Assembly: GCA_016763355.1 (NCBI GenBank)
Contig: JAESTY010000004.1
Span: 1 to 5,258, forward strand
Direction of reading: 5' to 3'
Source: Immundisolibacteraceae bacterium
Lineage (GTDB): Bacteria > Pseudomonadota > Gammaproteobacteria > Immundisolibacterales > Immundisolibacteraceae
Length of the DNA: 5,258 nt
In this document: in pieces, positions 1-5,258 of the stretch
Layout of the letters: each line of letters begins with the position of its first letter
Numbering within the stretch: position 1 is the stretch's first letter
Notes under the pieces: model-generated
Databases searched by the model: none
What the model was told of the DNA's origin: nothing
The model's input: only the letters and a program-made list of their open reading frames with translations
Made by a program: the position numbers and the translations under genes

Positions 1-152
1 GCGGGCGCTTTTGGGCCGCATTTCATGAGTCTTATGCCTCTAGTGCTTTTGGGCGAGCAAAAGAAATGAACGTCCCATCCTCGCAAACCACACCTTTTCT
101 GTGCCCTTGAATTTAGTTGCGAGAATAGAAACTTCACGACTATTTCGATCAT
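1..152 (-). other. Unassigned left edge with an open minus-strand frame running off the window
   Basis: No known gene is recognised in positions 1-169. On the minus strand a frame opens after a stop at 186-188. It has an ATG at 150-152 and continues without a stop to position 1, giving 50 codons (beginning MIEIVVKFLF, later VHFFCSPKSTRGIRLMKCG). It could be the start of a gene continuing left or chance. No Shine-Dalgarno is seen before the ATG. The translation looks like low-information sequence that dispersed intergenic repeats of gammaproteobacteria yield when translated; that is an impression, not a match. Plus frames 1 and 3 are also open from the left edge, to stops at 67-69 and 108-110, so the end of an incoming plus-strand gene is another possibility. 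Confidence 0.15.
7..54. repeat. 10-base direct repeat GCTTTTGGGC, two copies
   Basis: GCTTTTGGGC occurs at 7-16 and again at 45-54, with starts 38 bases apart and unrelated sequence between. The repeat is directly visible. Its meaning is not: it may be part of a longer repeated element whose remainder lies left of the window, or coincidence in a GC-skewed stretch. No coding gene explains this stretch. Confidence 0.35.
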
Positions 153-169
153 AACAACCGCGAAAAATT

Positions 170-430
170 TTAATTGCAATTCCCCTCACCAATAAGCTTT
201 GTCTTGCCGCTGAGGGTGAGTTTCTTTATCTGATATTCGTGTTTACTGGCACTGGATCGATCATCGCACGGCTGCTGATAAACCAACTCGACCGGCCGCC
301 GGGCGCGGGTATAACGAGCACCAGCCGGACCCGCATTGTGCTCAGCCAGCCGCCGATTTAGATCGGTAGTGATACCGGTGTAGAGGGTGTCATCGGCACA
401 GCGCACCATGTAGACCCACCAGCTAGACAC
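170..430 (-). CDS. Small GIY-YIG nuclease-domain protein (YhbQ / UPF0213-like)
   Basis: The 86-residue protein is a single GIY-YIG domain of the YhbQ/UPF0213 type. The GIY motif appears as WVY at residues 5-7 and YIG as YTG at 17-19. The NRRLAEHN segment gives Arg27 and His31, and Glu65 in the HEYQIKKLT segment is the expected metal ligand, so the nuclease core looks intact. E. coli YhbQ is about 100 residues, so this one is a little short at the C-terminus. The role in the cell is uncertain; relatives are single-domain proteins thought to act on DNA. The start is GTG: an in-frame TGA at 452-454 leaves only GTG (430) or CTG (436), and the next Met (residue 8) would cut the first motif. The Shine-Dalgarno is weak. 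It lies 45 bases downstream of cysQ on the same strand and is probably cotranscribed. Confidence 0.9.
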   Translation of the reverse strand: MSSWWVYMVRCADDTLYTGITTDLNRRLAEHNAGPAGARYTRARRPVELVYQQPCDDRSSASKHEYQIKKLTLSGKTKLIGEGNCN

Positions 431-475
431 CGGCAGACAACAACCTGATAGTCAGCTGAACCATGGCAGCGCTGC

Positions 476-1279
476 TTATAGCCCGTCGAAACTGGGCAGC
501 CAGTCCGGGTTTTGTTCGGGTAACACCAGAAACTCCGGATTCAGTAAGGAGTCCTTCTGGTTGTAGAGTAGCGGCCGCAACTGCAGATCCACCACCACAC
601 CACCGGCCTCCAGCACCAGCGCATGCGCCGCAGCCGTATCCCATTCCGAAGTTGGTCCGAGTCGAGGATAGAAATCCGCACTACCTTCGGCCACCAGGCA
701 AAGTTTTAGCGAACTACCGGTGGGCACCGCGCGATAGTTGCCAAGTCTTTCTAGTAACCCTTCGAGCCGATCGCCGCGATGGGATCGACTGCAGACCACC
801 GCCAGATCATCGCCGGCTGACGATTGACGCACATGAATCTGCGCGGTTTGCTGATCCGCATTGGTTCGCCAGCAACCGCCGCCGCTCCAGCTGAAGTAAC
901 TAACCCCGGTAACCGGCACATAGACCACCCCAACCACCGGCACACCCTGATCAATCAGCGCAATGTTGACAGTAAATTCACCATTCCGTTTAACAAACTC
1001 TTTGGTGCCATCGAGTGGATCAACCAACCAGTAACGCTGCCACTGCTGGCGAACCGCATAAGCGGGTGGTTCGCCTTCTTCAGAAAGAATCGGAATGCTG
1101 CTATCCAGCTCGGTAAGCTGGGCAACGATCAGCTCATGAGCAAGCTGATCGGCCAGGGTCAATGGCGACTCGTCCTGCTTGTATTCAACCTTGAAGTCAC
1201 CTTCGTAGACTTCAATAATGCGCTGACCCGCATCGATGGCTATCTGTACCGCCGCTCGGCATAACTGTTCCAGATGCAT
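476..1279 (-). CDS. cysQ: 3'(2'),5'-bisphosphate nucleotidase CysQ
   Basis: CysQ hydrolyses 3'-phosphoadenosine 5'-phosphate, the by-product of PAPS reduction in sulfate assimilation, to AMP and phosphate, which stops it accumulating. It belongs to the inositol monophosphatase superfamily and acts in the cytoplasm. The 267 residues carry the family signatures in order: Glu67 and Glu68 in the SEEGE segment, DPLDGTKEF at 87-95 (Asp87 and Asp90 bind Mg2+), the following RNGEFTVNIALID run close to E. coli CysQ, SRSH at 164-167, GSSLK at 188-192, and WDTAAAHALVLEAGG at 213-227 with metal ligand Asp214. Length is near the E. coli enzyme (246), with slightly longer termini. The ATG start at 1277-1279 has a good GAGGA Shine-Dalgarno six bases upstream. 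It is divergent from the DUF815-dapF operon and followed by the GIY-YIG gene. No missing key residues. Confidence 0.97.
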   Translation of the reverse strand: MHLEQLCRAAVQIAIDAGQRIIEVYEGDFKVEYKQDESPLTLADQLAHELIVAQLTELDSSIPILSEEGEPPAYAVRQQWQRYWLVDPLDGTKEFVKRNGEFTVNIALIDQGVPVVGVVYVPVTGVSYFSWSGGGCWRTNADQQTAQIHVRQSSAGDDLAVVCSRSHRGDRLEGLLERLGNYRAVPTGSSLKLCLVAEGSADFYPRLGPTSEWDTAAAHALVLEAGGVVVDLQLRPLLYNQKDSLLNPEFLVLPEQNPDWLPSFDGL

Positions 1280-1468
1280 CGGTTTTCCTCATCCCACTAA
1301 TTTGGTTAATGCTATTCGGCTAGCGCGATTACAGCACCTGCCGCCACCAATCCATCAGCATTAAAATTTGATCGCTAGTGTACAATTTTCCACCCAGAAG
1401 AGATTCAGTACAGATTGTTTAGAATCGCCACTAACCCCTATTTAAATCACCGATTAAAAACCCTGCCA
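1280..1468. promoter_or_regulatory. Divergent intergenic region with candidate -10 hexamers
   Basis: This spacer separates cysQ (minus) from the DUF815-dapF operon (plus), so both promoters should lie here. It is AT-richer than the flanking genes. The best plus-strand -10 candidate is TACAAT at 1381-1386 (five of six to consensus), without a convincing -35 at 16-18 bases. A weaker TATTTA at 1439-1444 would give a very short leader. The best minus-strand candidate is TTTAAT (1365-1360), with TTGTAC (1385-1380) only 14 bases upstream. The two candidates nearly overlap, so expression of the divergent genes could compete. CTAGCG at 1320-1325 and CGCTAG at 1373-1378 form a short spaced inverted repeat of unknown meaning. 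Hexamer calls are visual only. Confidence 0.3.
1286..1290 (-). promoter_or_regulatory. Shine-Dalgarno of cysQ
   Basis: On the minus strand GAGGA sits six bases before the ATG at 1277-1279. It supports that codon as the start rather than a later in-frame one. Confidence 0.75.
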
Positions 1469-2356
1469 ATGGATCCACAGTTAACCGCATTACTTGACCG
1501 CTTCGACCAGTTGATGGCCCGGGCCGAACAGCTGTTGCCTGCGCCCGCACCAACCATCGACTGGCACAACACGGTGGCATTACGTTGGCACCGTCGCGGT
1601 GACCATGGCTACCTGCAACCGCTCTACCAAACGGACCCGATTCAACTGGCAGACCTGCTGGGGGTAGAACGTCAGAAACGCGCTATCAGCGGCAATATCC
1701 AGCAGTTTATGGCCGGGTTGCCAGCTAACAATATCCTGCTCTGGGGCAGCCGTGGTACCGGTAAATCATCGCTATTAAAAGCCTTGCTGAATGAATATGC
1801 GGAACAGGGATTACGACTCATCGAAGTCGACAAAACTGACCTGCTGCAGTTGCCGCAAATTCTGGATCTGGTCCGCGCCCGGCCGGAAAAATTCCTGCTG
1901 TTCTGCGATGACCTCTCTTTTGAATCCGGCGACCCCGGCTACAAAGCACTAAAAGTGGTGCTCGATGGATCACTCACGGTGAGCCTGGATAACCTGCTGG
2001 TTTGTGCCACCTCGAACCGGCGACACCTGATGCCAGAACCTGAAAGCGATAACCAGGCAACCAGCCACAAAGATGGTGAAATCCACTTTGGCGAAGGCGT
2101 CGAAGAACGCATCTCCCTGTCCGATCGGTTTGGACTCTGGCTGGCGTTTCATCCGTTTGATCAGAATCAATATTTAGCAATTGTGCAGCACTGGCTGGGT
2201 CAGTTTGGCTATGGTGATCAACTTGAGCAGGCCCGCGAAACCGCCCTACGCTGGGCACTGACTCGGGGTTCACGAAGTGGTCGTACCGCCTGGCAATTTG
2301 CCCGCGACTGGGCCGGTAATCAGGGATTGATTGCCCACGAACAGGAAGCATCATGA
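1469..2356 (+). CDS. DUF815 family P-loop ATPase (AAA+-like)
   Basis: A 295-residue ATPase of the DUF815 family. After an N-terminal segment of about 90 residues, it has Walker A GSRGTGKSS (93-101), Walker B LLFCDD (143-148) followed by LSFE, a sensor-1 strand CATSNRRHLMP (Asn183), LSDRFGLWL around Arg220, and a C-terminal GSRSGRTA segment (267-274) where sensor 2 is expected. All nucleotide-binding residues are present. The family is widespread in proteobacteria, but its substrate and partner are not established, so no specific role is given. I chose ATG 1469 because the product then begins MDPQLTALLDRF, like family members as I know them. A TTG at 1415 would add 18 unfamiliar residues. Neither start has a clear Shine-Dalgarno. 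The stop overlaps the dapF start by four bases (ATGA), implying translational coupling. Confidence 0.93.
   Translation: MDPQLTALLDRFDQLMARAEQLLPAPAPTIDWHNTVALRWHRRGDHGYLQPLYQTDPIQLADLLGVERQKRAISGNIQQFMAGLPANNILLWGSRGTGKSSLLKALLNEYAEQGLRLIEVDKTDLLQLPQILDLVRARPEKFLLFCDDLSFESGDPGYKALKVVLDGSLTVSLDNLLVCATSNRRHLMPEPESDNQATSHKDGEIHFGEGVEERISLSDRFGLWLAFHPFDQNQYLAIVQHWLGQFGYGDQLEQARETALRWALTRGSRSGRTAWQFARDWAGNQGLIAHEQEAS
2343..2348 (+). promoter_or_regulatory. Shine-Dalgarno of dapF inside the DUF815 gene
   Basis: AGGAAG lies four bases before the dapF ATG at 2353, within the last codons of the upstream ATPase gene. With the ATGA overlap it makes re-initiation by terminating ribosomes likely and supports this start. 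Confidence 0.6.
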
Positions 2357-3189
2357 CCCTGGCATTCAGCAAAATGCACGGCCTTGGCAATGATTTCATG
2401 GTGATTAACAACCTGGATCAGCAATGGTCACCAGCAACAGCGCAGATAGTCGCCTGGGCAGATCGGCATTTTGGTATCGGCTTCGATCAACTGCTGGTGG
2501 TGGAACCCGCCAGCGACCGGGGCCAGGTTGCGGGGGCTGATTTCTCTTATCGAATTTTTAACGCCGATGGCCGGGAAGTAGAACAGTGCGGCAATGGTTT
2601 GCGCTGTTTCGCCCGCTATGTCCACGACCAGGGGCTCACCGATAAAACCGAGCTCTGTGTGGAAACCATGGCCGGCATCTACTACCCGCAACTGGGCGAT
2701 CAGGGACTGGTCACCGTCGATATGGGGCAACCCAATTTTGAACCTGCAAAAATACCTTTTAATGCGGCTACCGAAGCCCTCGACTACTCGCTGCCGATAA
2801 ACCAGACCCCTATTAAAATTGCCGCCCTGTCGCTGGGTAACCCCCACGCGGTAACCCTGGTGGATAACATCGACACCGCGCCGGTGGCTCGAGTTGGCCC
2901 GTTAATCGCCCGCCACGCTGATTTCCCCCAGGGGGTGAATGCGGGATTCATGCAGGTGGTTGATCGGCAGAACATTAAGCTGCGAGTATTTGAGCGCGGC
3001 GTTGGCGAGACCCTGGCCTGTGGCAGCGGCGCCTGTGCAGCTGCGGTGGCAGCCATGCGCTGGCAACTTACCGATCGCCGGGTCACCGTTCATTTGAGCG
3101 GCGGTGAATTGCAAATAGAATGGCTGCCCGAACAAGTTAGAATGTCCGGACCGGCTACCCATGTTTATCACGGAACTCTCGACACATGA
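2353..3189 (+). CDS. dapF: Diaminopimelate epimerase DapF
   Basis: DapF interconverts LL- and meso-diaminopimelate in the cytoplasm, supplying the precursor of lysine and of the peptidoglycan cross-link. It is a cofactor-independent two-cysteine racemase. The 278-residue protein starts with FSKMHGLGNDF and carries catalytic Cys79 (EQCGNGLRCFARY) and Cys223 (GETLACGSGACAA). Their 144-residue spacing equals that of Cys73 and Cys217 in E. coli. Substrate-binding residues are in place: Asn13, Gln46, Asn70, Asn163 in LGNPHA, Asn196, and Glu214-Arg215. Relative to E. coli DapF as I recall it, a loop around residues 53-63 is about four residues longer. It overlaps the upstream ATPase gene and the downstream DUF484 gene by four bases each. 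The usual neighbour lysA is absent from this window. Confidence 0.98.
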   Translation: MTLAFSKMHGLGNDFMVINNLDQQWSPATAQIVAWADRHFGIGFDQLLVVEPASDRGQVAGADFSYRIFNADGREVEQCGNGLRCFARYVHDQGLTDKTELCVETMAGIYYPQLGDQGLVTVDMGQPNFEPAKIPFNAATEALDYSLPINQTPIKIAALSLGNPHAVTLVDNIDTAPVARVGPLIARHADFPQGVNAGFMQVVDRQNIKLRVFERGVGETLACGSGACAAAVAAMRWQLTDRRVTVHLSGGELQIEWLPEQVRMSGPATHVYHGTLDT

Positions 3190-3890
3190 GCGACACCCAT
3201 ACCGACAAAAATCAGACAGTGGTGATACAGACGGAACTGGCAGAACAAATCGAGCTCGATGATGCCGCCGTCGCCAAATTTCTGAGCAACGACAGCGGTT
3301 TTTTCCTACGCCAACCTGACCTGCTCGCCGAGCTGACCATTCCCCACACTACCCGTGGTGCGGTTTCACTGGTTGAGAAACAGCTCGATTTACTGCGCGA
3401 CCGTAATCAGCAGCTGCAGGATAAACTGCAGCAGCTCATTAATAACGCCGATGCCAATCAGGCGACCTATGACCGCATCGGTTCGCTGGCGATTGGTCTG
3501 GCGAGAGCAGGGTCTCTGGACAGCCTGCTGCAGGAACTGTGTGACCAGATGGCGGATAATTTTGCGGTCGATGCGGTAGCGATTGAACTGGCACCCCGCC
3601 AACAGGGCGAGTGGCCGCCGCAGGTACACACGCCAGATGAATCCGGCGCAGAACCCCTGATCCAACCTTATCTAGGCGCGCCTCCGGCTGACATTAACTT
3701 GCCCAGTTTGTTTGGTAATCACGCTGGGCAGATCGCTTCGGTCGCTATCCTGCCACTCGGAGAAGCCTCAGAACTCGGTCGTTTGCTGTTAGCCAGTAAT
3801 GACGCGGATCGATTTCGAGCCGACCTGGGCACCCAGTTACTCAGTCAGATCGGCGAATTGTTGTCTGTACTGTTAGATCACCACCGCTAG
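3186..3890 (+). CDS. DUF484 family protein (GAF-like domain, YigA-type)
   Basis: A 234-residue DUF484 protein, the family of E. coli YigA, which also lies between dapF and xerC. The N-terminal part has the family pattern: a helix with AVAKFLSNDSGFFLRQPDLL (28-47), then IPH, then GAVSLVEKQLDLLRDRN (58-74). This leads into a Gln- and Leu-rich heptad stretch to about residue 90 that probably forms a coiled coil. The remaining 140 residues look like a GAF-type sensory domain with a weakly conserved middle (about 138-170). No signal peptide or membrane segment is seen. No enzymatic motif is visible, and the ligand, if any, is unknown. The conserved position suggests a link to dapF or xerC, but that is inference. 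The start ATG overlaps the dapF stop (ATGA); the nearest GGA (3172-3174) is 11 bases upstream, so coupling probably matters. Confidence 0.93.
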   Translation: MSDTHTDKNQTVVIQTELAEQIELDDAAVAKFLSNDSGFFLRQPDLLAELTIPHTTRGAVSLVEKQLDLLRDRNQQLQDKLQQLINNADANQATYDRIGSLAIGLARAGSLDSLLQELCDQMADNFAVDAVAIELAPRQQGEWPPQVHTPDESGAEPLIQPYLGAPPADINLPSLFGNHAGQIASVAILPLGEASELGRLLLASNDADRFRADLGTQLLSQIGELLSVLLDHHR

Positions 3891-3915
3891 CAGGACCAAC
3901 ACGGGCTACCATGCG

Positions 3916-4905
3916 ATGGATCAGGTTGCGCTTGAACAGATCGATGGCTACCAGCTATACCTGCGTTTCGAAAAGCAATTCTCGCCCCACACCTGCAGCA
4001 ACTACCTGCGTGATTTAGGCAAGGTCACCCAATTTTGCGACCAGCAGCAGCTTAACGACTGGACTGCGTTAAATCACCACCATGTCCGCAATCTGGTCGC
4101 CACACTGCATCGCCAGGGGCTGGGCGGCGCCAGTATTAGTCGCTGCCTGAGCGCATTGCGGGGGCTCTACCGTTACCTGATGCGGGAAGGCCTTTGTGAA
4201 CTCAATCCGGCCGCCAAGGTACGAGCACCGAAAAAACCTTCCCGACTACCAACCACCCTGGATGTGGACCAAACCCACCAACTACTGGAAAGCGATCGCC
4301 AGGGGCCGCTGGATATCCGCGATCTGGCGATGATGGAACTATTTTATTCCTGCGGGCTTAGACTCAGCGAACTACAACAGCTCGATTTTGAACACCTCAA
4401 GCTGCACCAAGGCCTGGTCAGGGTCACCGGGAAAGGTAACCGCGAACGAGAACTACCCGTTGGTCGCCTCGCCATAAAAGCCCTGCAGCGCTGGTTTGCT
4501 GTGCGGCCCCAGTTAACCGACCCGGATCAGCAAGCTCTGTTTGTTAGCCAGCGCGGCACACGGATTAGCACCCGCTCGATTCAGAGCCGACTGAAAATCT
4601 GGTCAGCGCAACAAGGACTACGCCAGCCGCTGCACCCCCACATGCTGCGCCATTCGTTCGCCAGCCACATGCTCGAATCAAGTGGCGATTTACGGGCGGT
4701 TCAGGAACTCCTCGGTCACGCCGATCTGGGCACCACGCAGATCTATACCCACCTGGATTTTCAACACCTGGCCAAAGTTTATGACCAGGCTCACCCCCGT
4801 GCTCACGCTAATAATCCGGCGCTCACACCCGACCGGGCCCACCAGAACTCAACCGCCAATAAACCACTCTTCGCCCAGAAAAAGCCAACTAAAACCGCCT
4901 CCTGA
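3916..4905 (+). CDS. xerC: Tyrosine recombinase XerC, with an extended C-terminal tail
   Basis: XerC works with XerD at the dif site near the terminus to resolve chromosome dimers before division. The N-terminal SAM-like DNA-binding domain spans about residues 5-90 (with SNYLRDL and SALRGLYRYL). The catalytic domain carries the full tyrosine-recombinase set: Arg149 (GLRLSEL), Lys173 (VTGKGNRER), His242 and Arg245 (HPHMLRHSFASHMLESSGD), His268 (ELLGHADLGTTQ) and nucleophile Tyr277 (IYTHLDF). Close identity to E. coli XerC around these motifs, plus the dapF-DUF484 context, favours XerC over XerD or a phage integrase. E. coli XerC (298 residues) ends soon after AHPRA. Here that motif is at 292-296 and 33 further polar residues follow, giving 329. 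ATG 3916 fits the family N-terminus. Another ATG at 3911 is out of frame. The Shine-Dalgarno is poor, and the gene follows the DUF484 stop after 25 bases. Confidence 0.96.
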   Translation: MDQVALEQIDGYQLYLRFEKQFSPHTCSNYLRDLGKVTQFCDQQQLNDWTALNHHHVRNLVATLHRQGLGGASISRCLSALRGLYRYLMREGLCELNPAAKVRAPKKPSRLPTTLDVDQTHQLLESDRQGPLDIRDLAMMELFYSCGLRLSELQQLDFEHLKLHQGLVRVTGKGNRERELPVGRLAIKALQRWFAVRPQLTDPDQQALFVSQRGTRISTRSIQSRLKIWSAQQGLRQPLHPHMLRHSFASHMLESSGDLRAVQELLGHADLGTTQIYTHLDFQHLAKVYDQAHPRAHANNPALTPDRAHQNSTANKPLFAQKKPTKTAS

Positions 4906-4964
4906 TGATGCTATCTGCGGACTTCAATTGATGACAGCTACGAAACGGTAGAAGGCGCAATAAG

Positions 4965-4998
4965 GGCCTCGCTAAGGTAAACTTAGCGGCCATTTTTT
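4965..4998 (+). terminator. Intrinsic terminator-like hairpin after xerC
   Basis: CGCTAAG (4970-4976) pairs perfectly with CTTAGCG (4982-4988) across a five-base GTAAA loop. After a two-base bulge (4968-4969) the stem continues with GGC (4965-4967) against GCC (4989-4991). An A and six T residues (4993-4998) follow at once. This is the expected layout of a Rho-independent terminator for the dapF-xerC operon. The bulge makes the stem moderate rather than very strong. It lies only 48 bases before the hslV start codon, so it could instead attenuate or process a longer transcript. Confidence 0.7.
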
Positions 4999-5000
4999 GA

Positions 5001-5031
5001 GCTGCTCCGACCTTGTTTGGTACGGAACAGC
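5001..5031 (+). promoter_or_regulatory. Leader hairpin just upstream of the hslV Shine-Dalgarno
   Basis: GCTG (5001-5004) pairs with CAGC (5028-5031), then after a C-A mismatch TCCG (5006-5009) pairs with CGGA (5023-5026), and ACC (5010-5012) with GGT (5019-5021), leaving a TTGTTT loop. That is eleven pairs with one mismatch and one bulged A. It ends five bases before the hslV Shine-Dalgarno. The pairing is read from sequence; a role in RNA stability or translation is inference. A stem-loop in the hslVU leader has been described in E. coli. Confidence 0.45.
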
Positions 5032-5035
5032 CAGC

Positions 5036-5039
5036 GGAG
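5036..5039 (+). promoter_or_regulatory. Shine-Dalgarno that fixes the TTG start of hslV
   Basis: GGAG is seven bases before the TTG at 5047-5049. No ATG or GTG in the hslV frame offers a plausible N-terminus, and translation from this TTG gives the family N-terminus (MEQYRGTTI), so this site decides the start. Confidence 0.75.
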
Positions 5040-5046
5040 TTAGTTT

Positions 5047-5258
5047 TTGGAACAGTATCGCGGCACTACTATTTTATCGGTACGACGTGGCAACCAGGTT
5101 GTCATCGGCGGCGACGGCCAGGTCACCCTGGGTAACACGGTTGTGAAAGGCAATGCTCGCAAAGTCCGCCGTCTGCATCACAACAAGGTTCTGGCTGGTT
5201 TTGCCGGCGGCACCGCCGATGCCTTCACCCTGTTTGAGCTGTTCGACGCCAAGCTGGA
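5047..5258 (+). CDS. hslV: ATP-dependent protease subunit HslV (5' part, truncated by window edge)
   Basis: HslV (ClpQ) is the threonine peptidase of the HslUV heat-shock protease. It forms a double ring of hexamers, is capped by the ATPase HslU, and degrades misfolded and some regulatory proteins in the cytoplasm. Only 70 codons are present; the frame is open to the right edge. From the TTG start the product reads MEQYRG, then TTILSVRRG. Thr7 becomes the catalytic N-terminal Thr1 after removal of a six-residue propeptide, one longer than the bare Met of E. coli. Asp23 (GGDGQVTLGN) and Lys39 correspond to mature Asp17 and the active-site Lys33. AGFAGGTADAFTLFELF is nearly identical to E. coli. 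hslU is expected next, beyond the window. The start is 141 bases after the xerC stop, separated from it by a terminator-like hairpin. Confidence 0.96.
   Translation, partial: MEQYRGTTILSVRRGNQVVIGGDGQVTLGNTVVKGNARKVRRLHHNKVLAGFAGGTADAFTLFELFDAKL

Noticed and set aside
160..181. AT-rich palindrome AATTGCAATT (172-181) and adjacent T-run at the end of the GIY-YIG gene, considered as a terminator
   Set aside because: There is no GC-rich stem before the T-run on the minus strand, so it does not meet the usual form of an intrinsic terminator.
452..475. Perfect palindromes TCAGCTGA (452-459) and GCAGCGCTGC (466-475) between cysQ and the GIY-YIG gene
   Set aside because: Both are short and without a loop or T-tract, so they do not support a terminator or operator call; such palindromes occur by chance.
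463..1264. Long plus-strand open frames (463-894 and 824-1264) opposite cysQ
   Set aside because: They lie antisense to an unambiguous cysQ, have no recognisable domains and read as Pro-, Arg- and His-rich sequence typical of the opposite strand of a GC-rich gene.
1974..3171. Several minus-strand open frames opposite the DUF815 gene and dapF
   Set aside because: They are shadows of well-supported genes, with no family motifs or ribosome-binding sites.
3916..4905. Tyrosine recombinase considered as a phage or island integrase marking a mobile element
   Set aside because: It matches housekeeping XerC motif by motif and sits in the conserved dapF-DUF484-xerC block. No attachment repeats, tRNA or phage genes are seen.
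4682..4951. An 89-codon plus-strand frame overlapping the end of xerC
   Set aside because: Most of it is an out-of-frame reading of the conserved catalytic part of xerC, and its product resembles nothing I know.
1..5258. Apparent excess of GATC sites (about 39 by eye, against about 20 expected for random sequence)
   Set aside because: They are spread through coding sequence without clustering, which fits codon and composition bias in a Dam-type gammaproteobacterium; the count was by eye.
1..5258. Search for tRNA or rRNA genes, CRISPR arrays, insertion sequences, and defence or retron-like systems
   Set aside because: No regularly spaced repeats, cloverleaf-like segments, transposase genes or non-housekeeping clusters were seen on either strand.

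Overview
The window looks like ordinary chromosome from a gammaproteobacterium. The protein sequences of CysQ, DapF, XerC and HslV read as close relatives of the Escherichia coli and Pseudomonas enzymes. The order dapF, DUF484 gene, xerC is a conserved gammaproteobacterial block. Having hslV directly after xerC recalls Xanthomonas-type genomes more than enterics. Genus cannot be fixed from this sequence. Base composition is even and moderately GC-rich, and nothing suggests recent transfer inside the genes.

Layout. Positions 1-169 hold no recognisable gene. They contain a 10-base direct repeat and a short minus-strand frame that stays open to the window edge. Positions 170-430 (minus) encode a small GIY-YIG domain protein, and 476-1279 (minus) encode the 3'(2'),5'-bisphosphate nucleotidase CysQ. 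These two are 45 bases apart and probably share a transcript. An AT-richer divergent spacer at 1280-1468 separates them from a plus-strand run: a DUF815 P-loop ATPase (1469-2356), dapF (2353-3189), a DUF484 protein (3186-3890) and xerC (3916-4905). The first two junctions are 4-base ATGA overlaps and the third is a 25-base gap, so the four genes probably form one operon. A terminator-like hairpin follows xerC at 4965-4998. The 5' end of hslV (5047 to the right edge) starts from a TTG codon behind a second leader hairpin.

Functionally this is housekeeping: CysQ clears phosphoadenosine phosphate from sulfur assimilation, DapF makes meso-diaminopimelate for lysine and peptidoglycan, XerC resolves chromosome dimers, and HslV is the peptidase of the heat-shock protease HslUV. 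The DUF815 and DUF484 proteins are conserved but poorly characterised. I found no evidence for a novel defence, mobile or biosynthetic system. The points most worth a second look are the two-hairpin leader of hslV with a possible alternative pairing over its Shine-Dalgarno, the tail on XerC that passes an out-of-frame TAATAA, the DUF815-dapF coupling, and the unexplained left edge.
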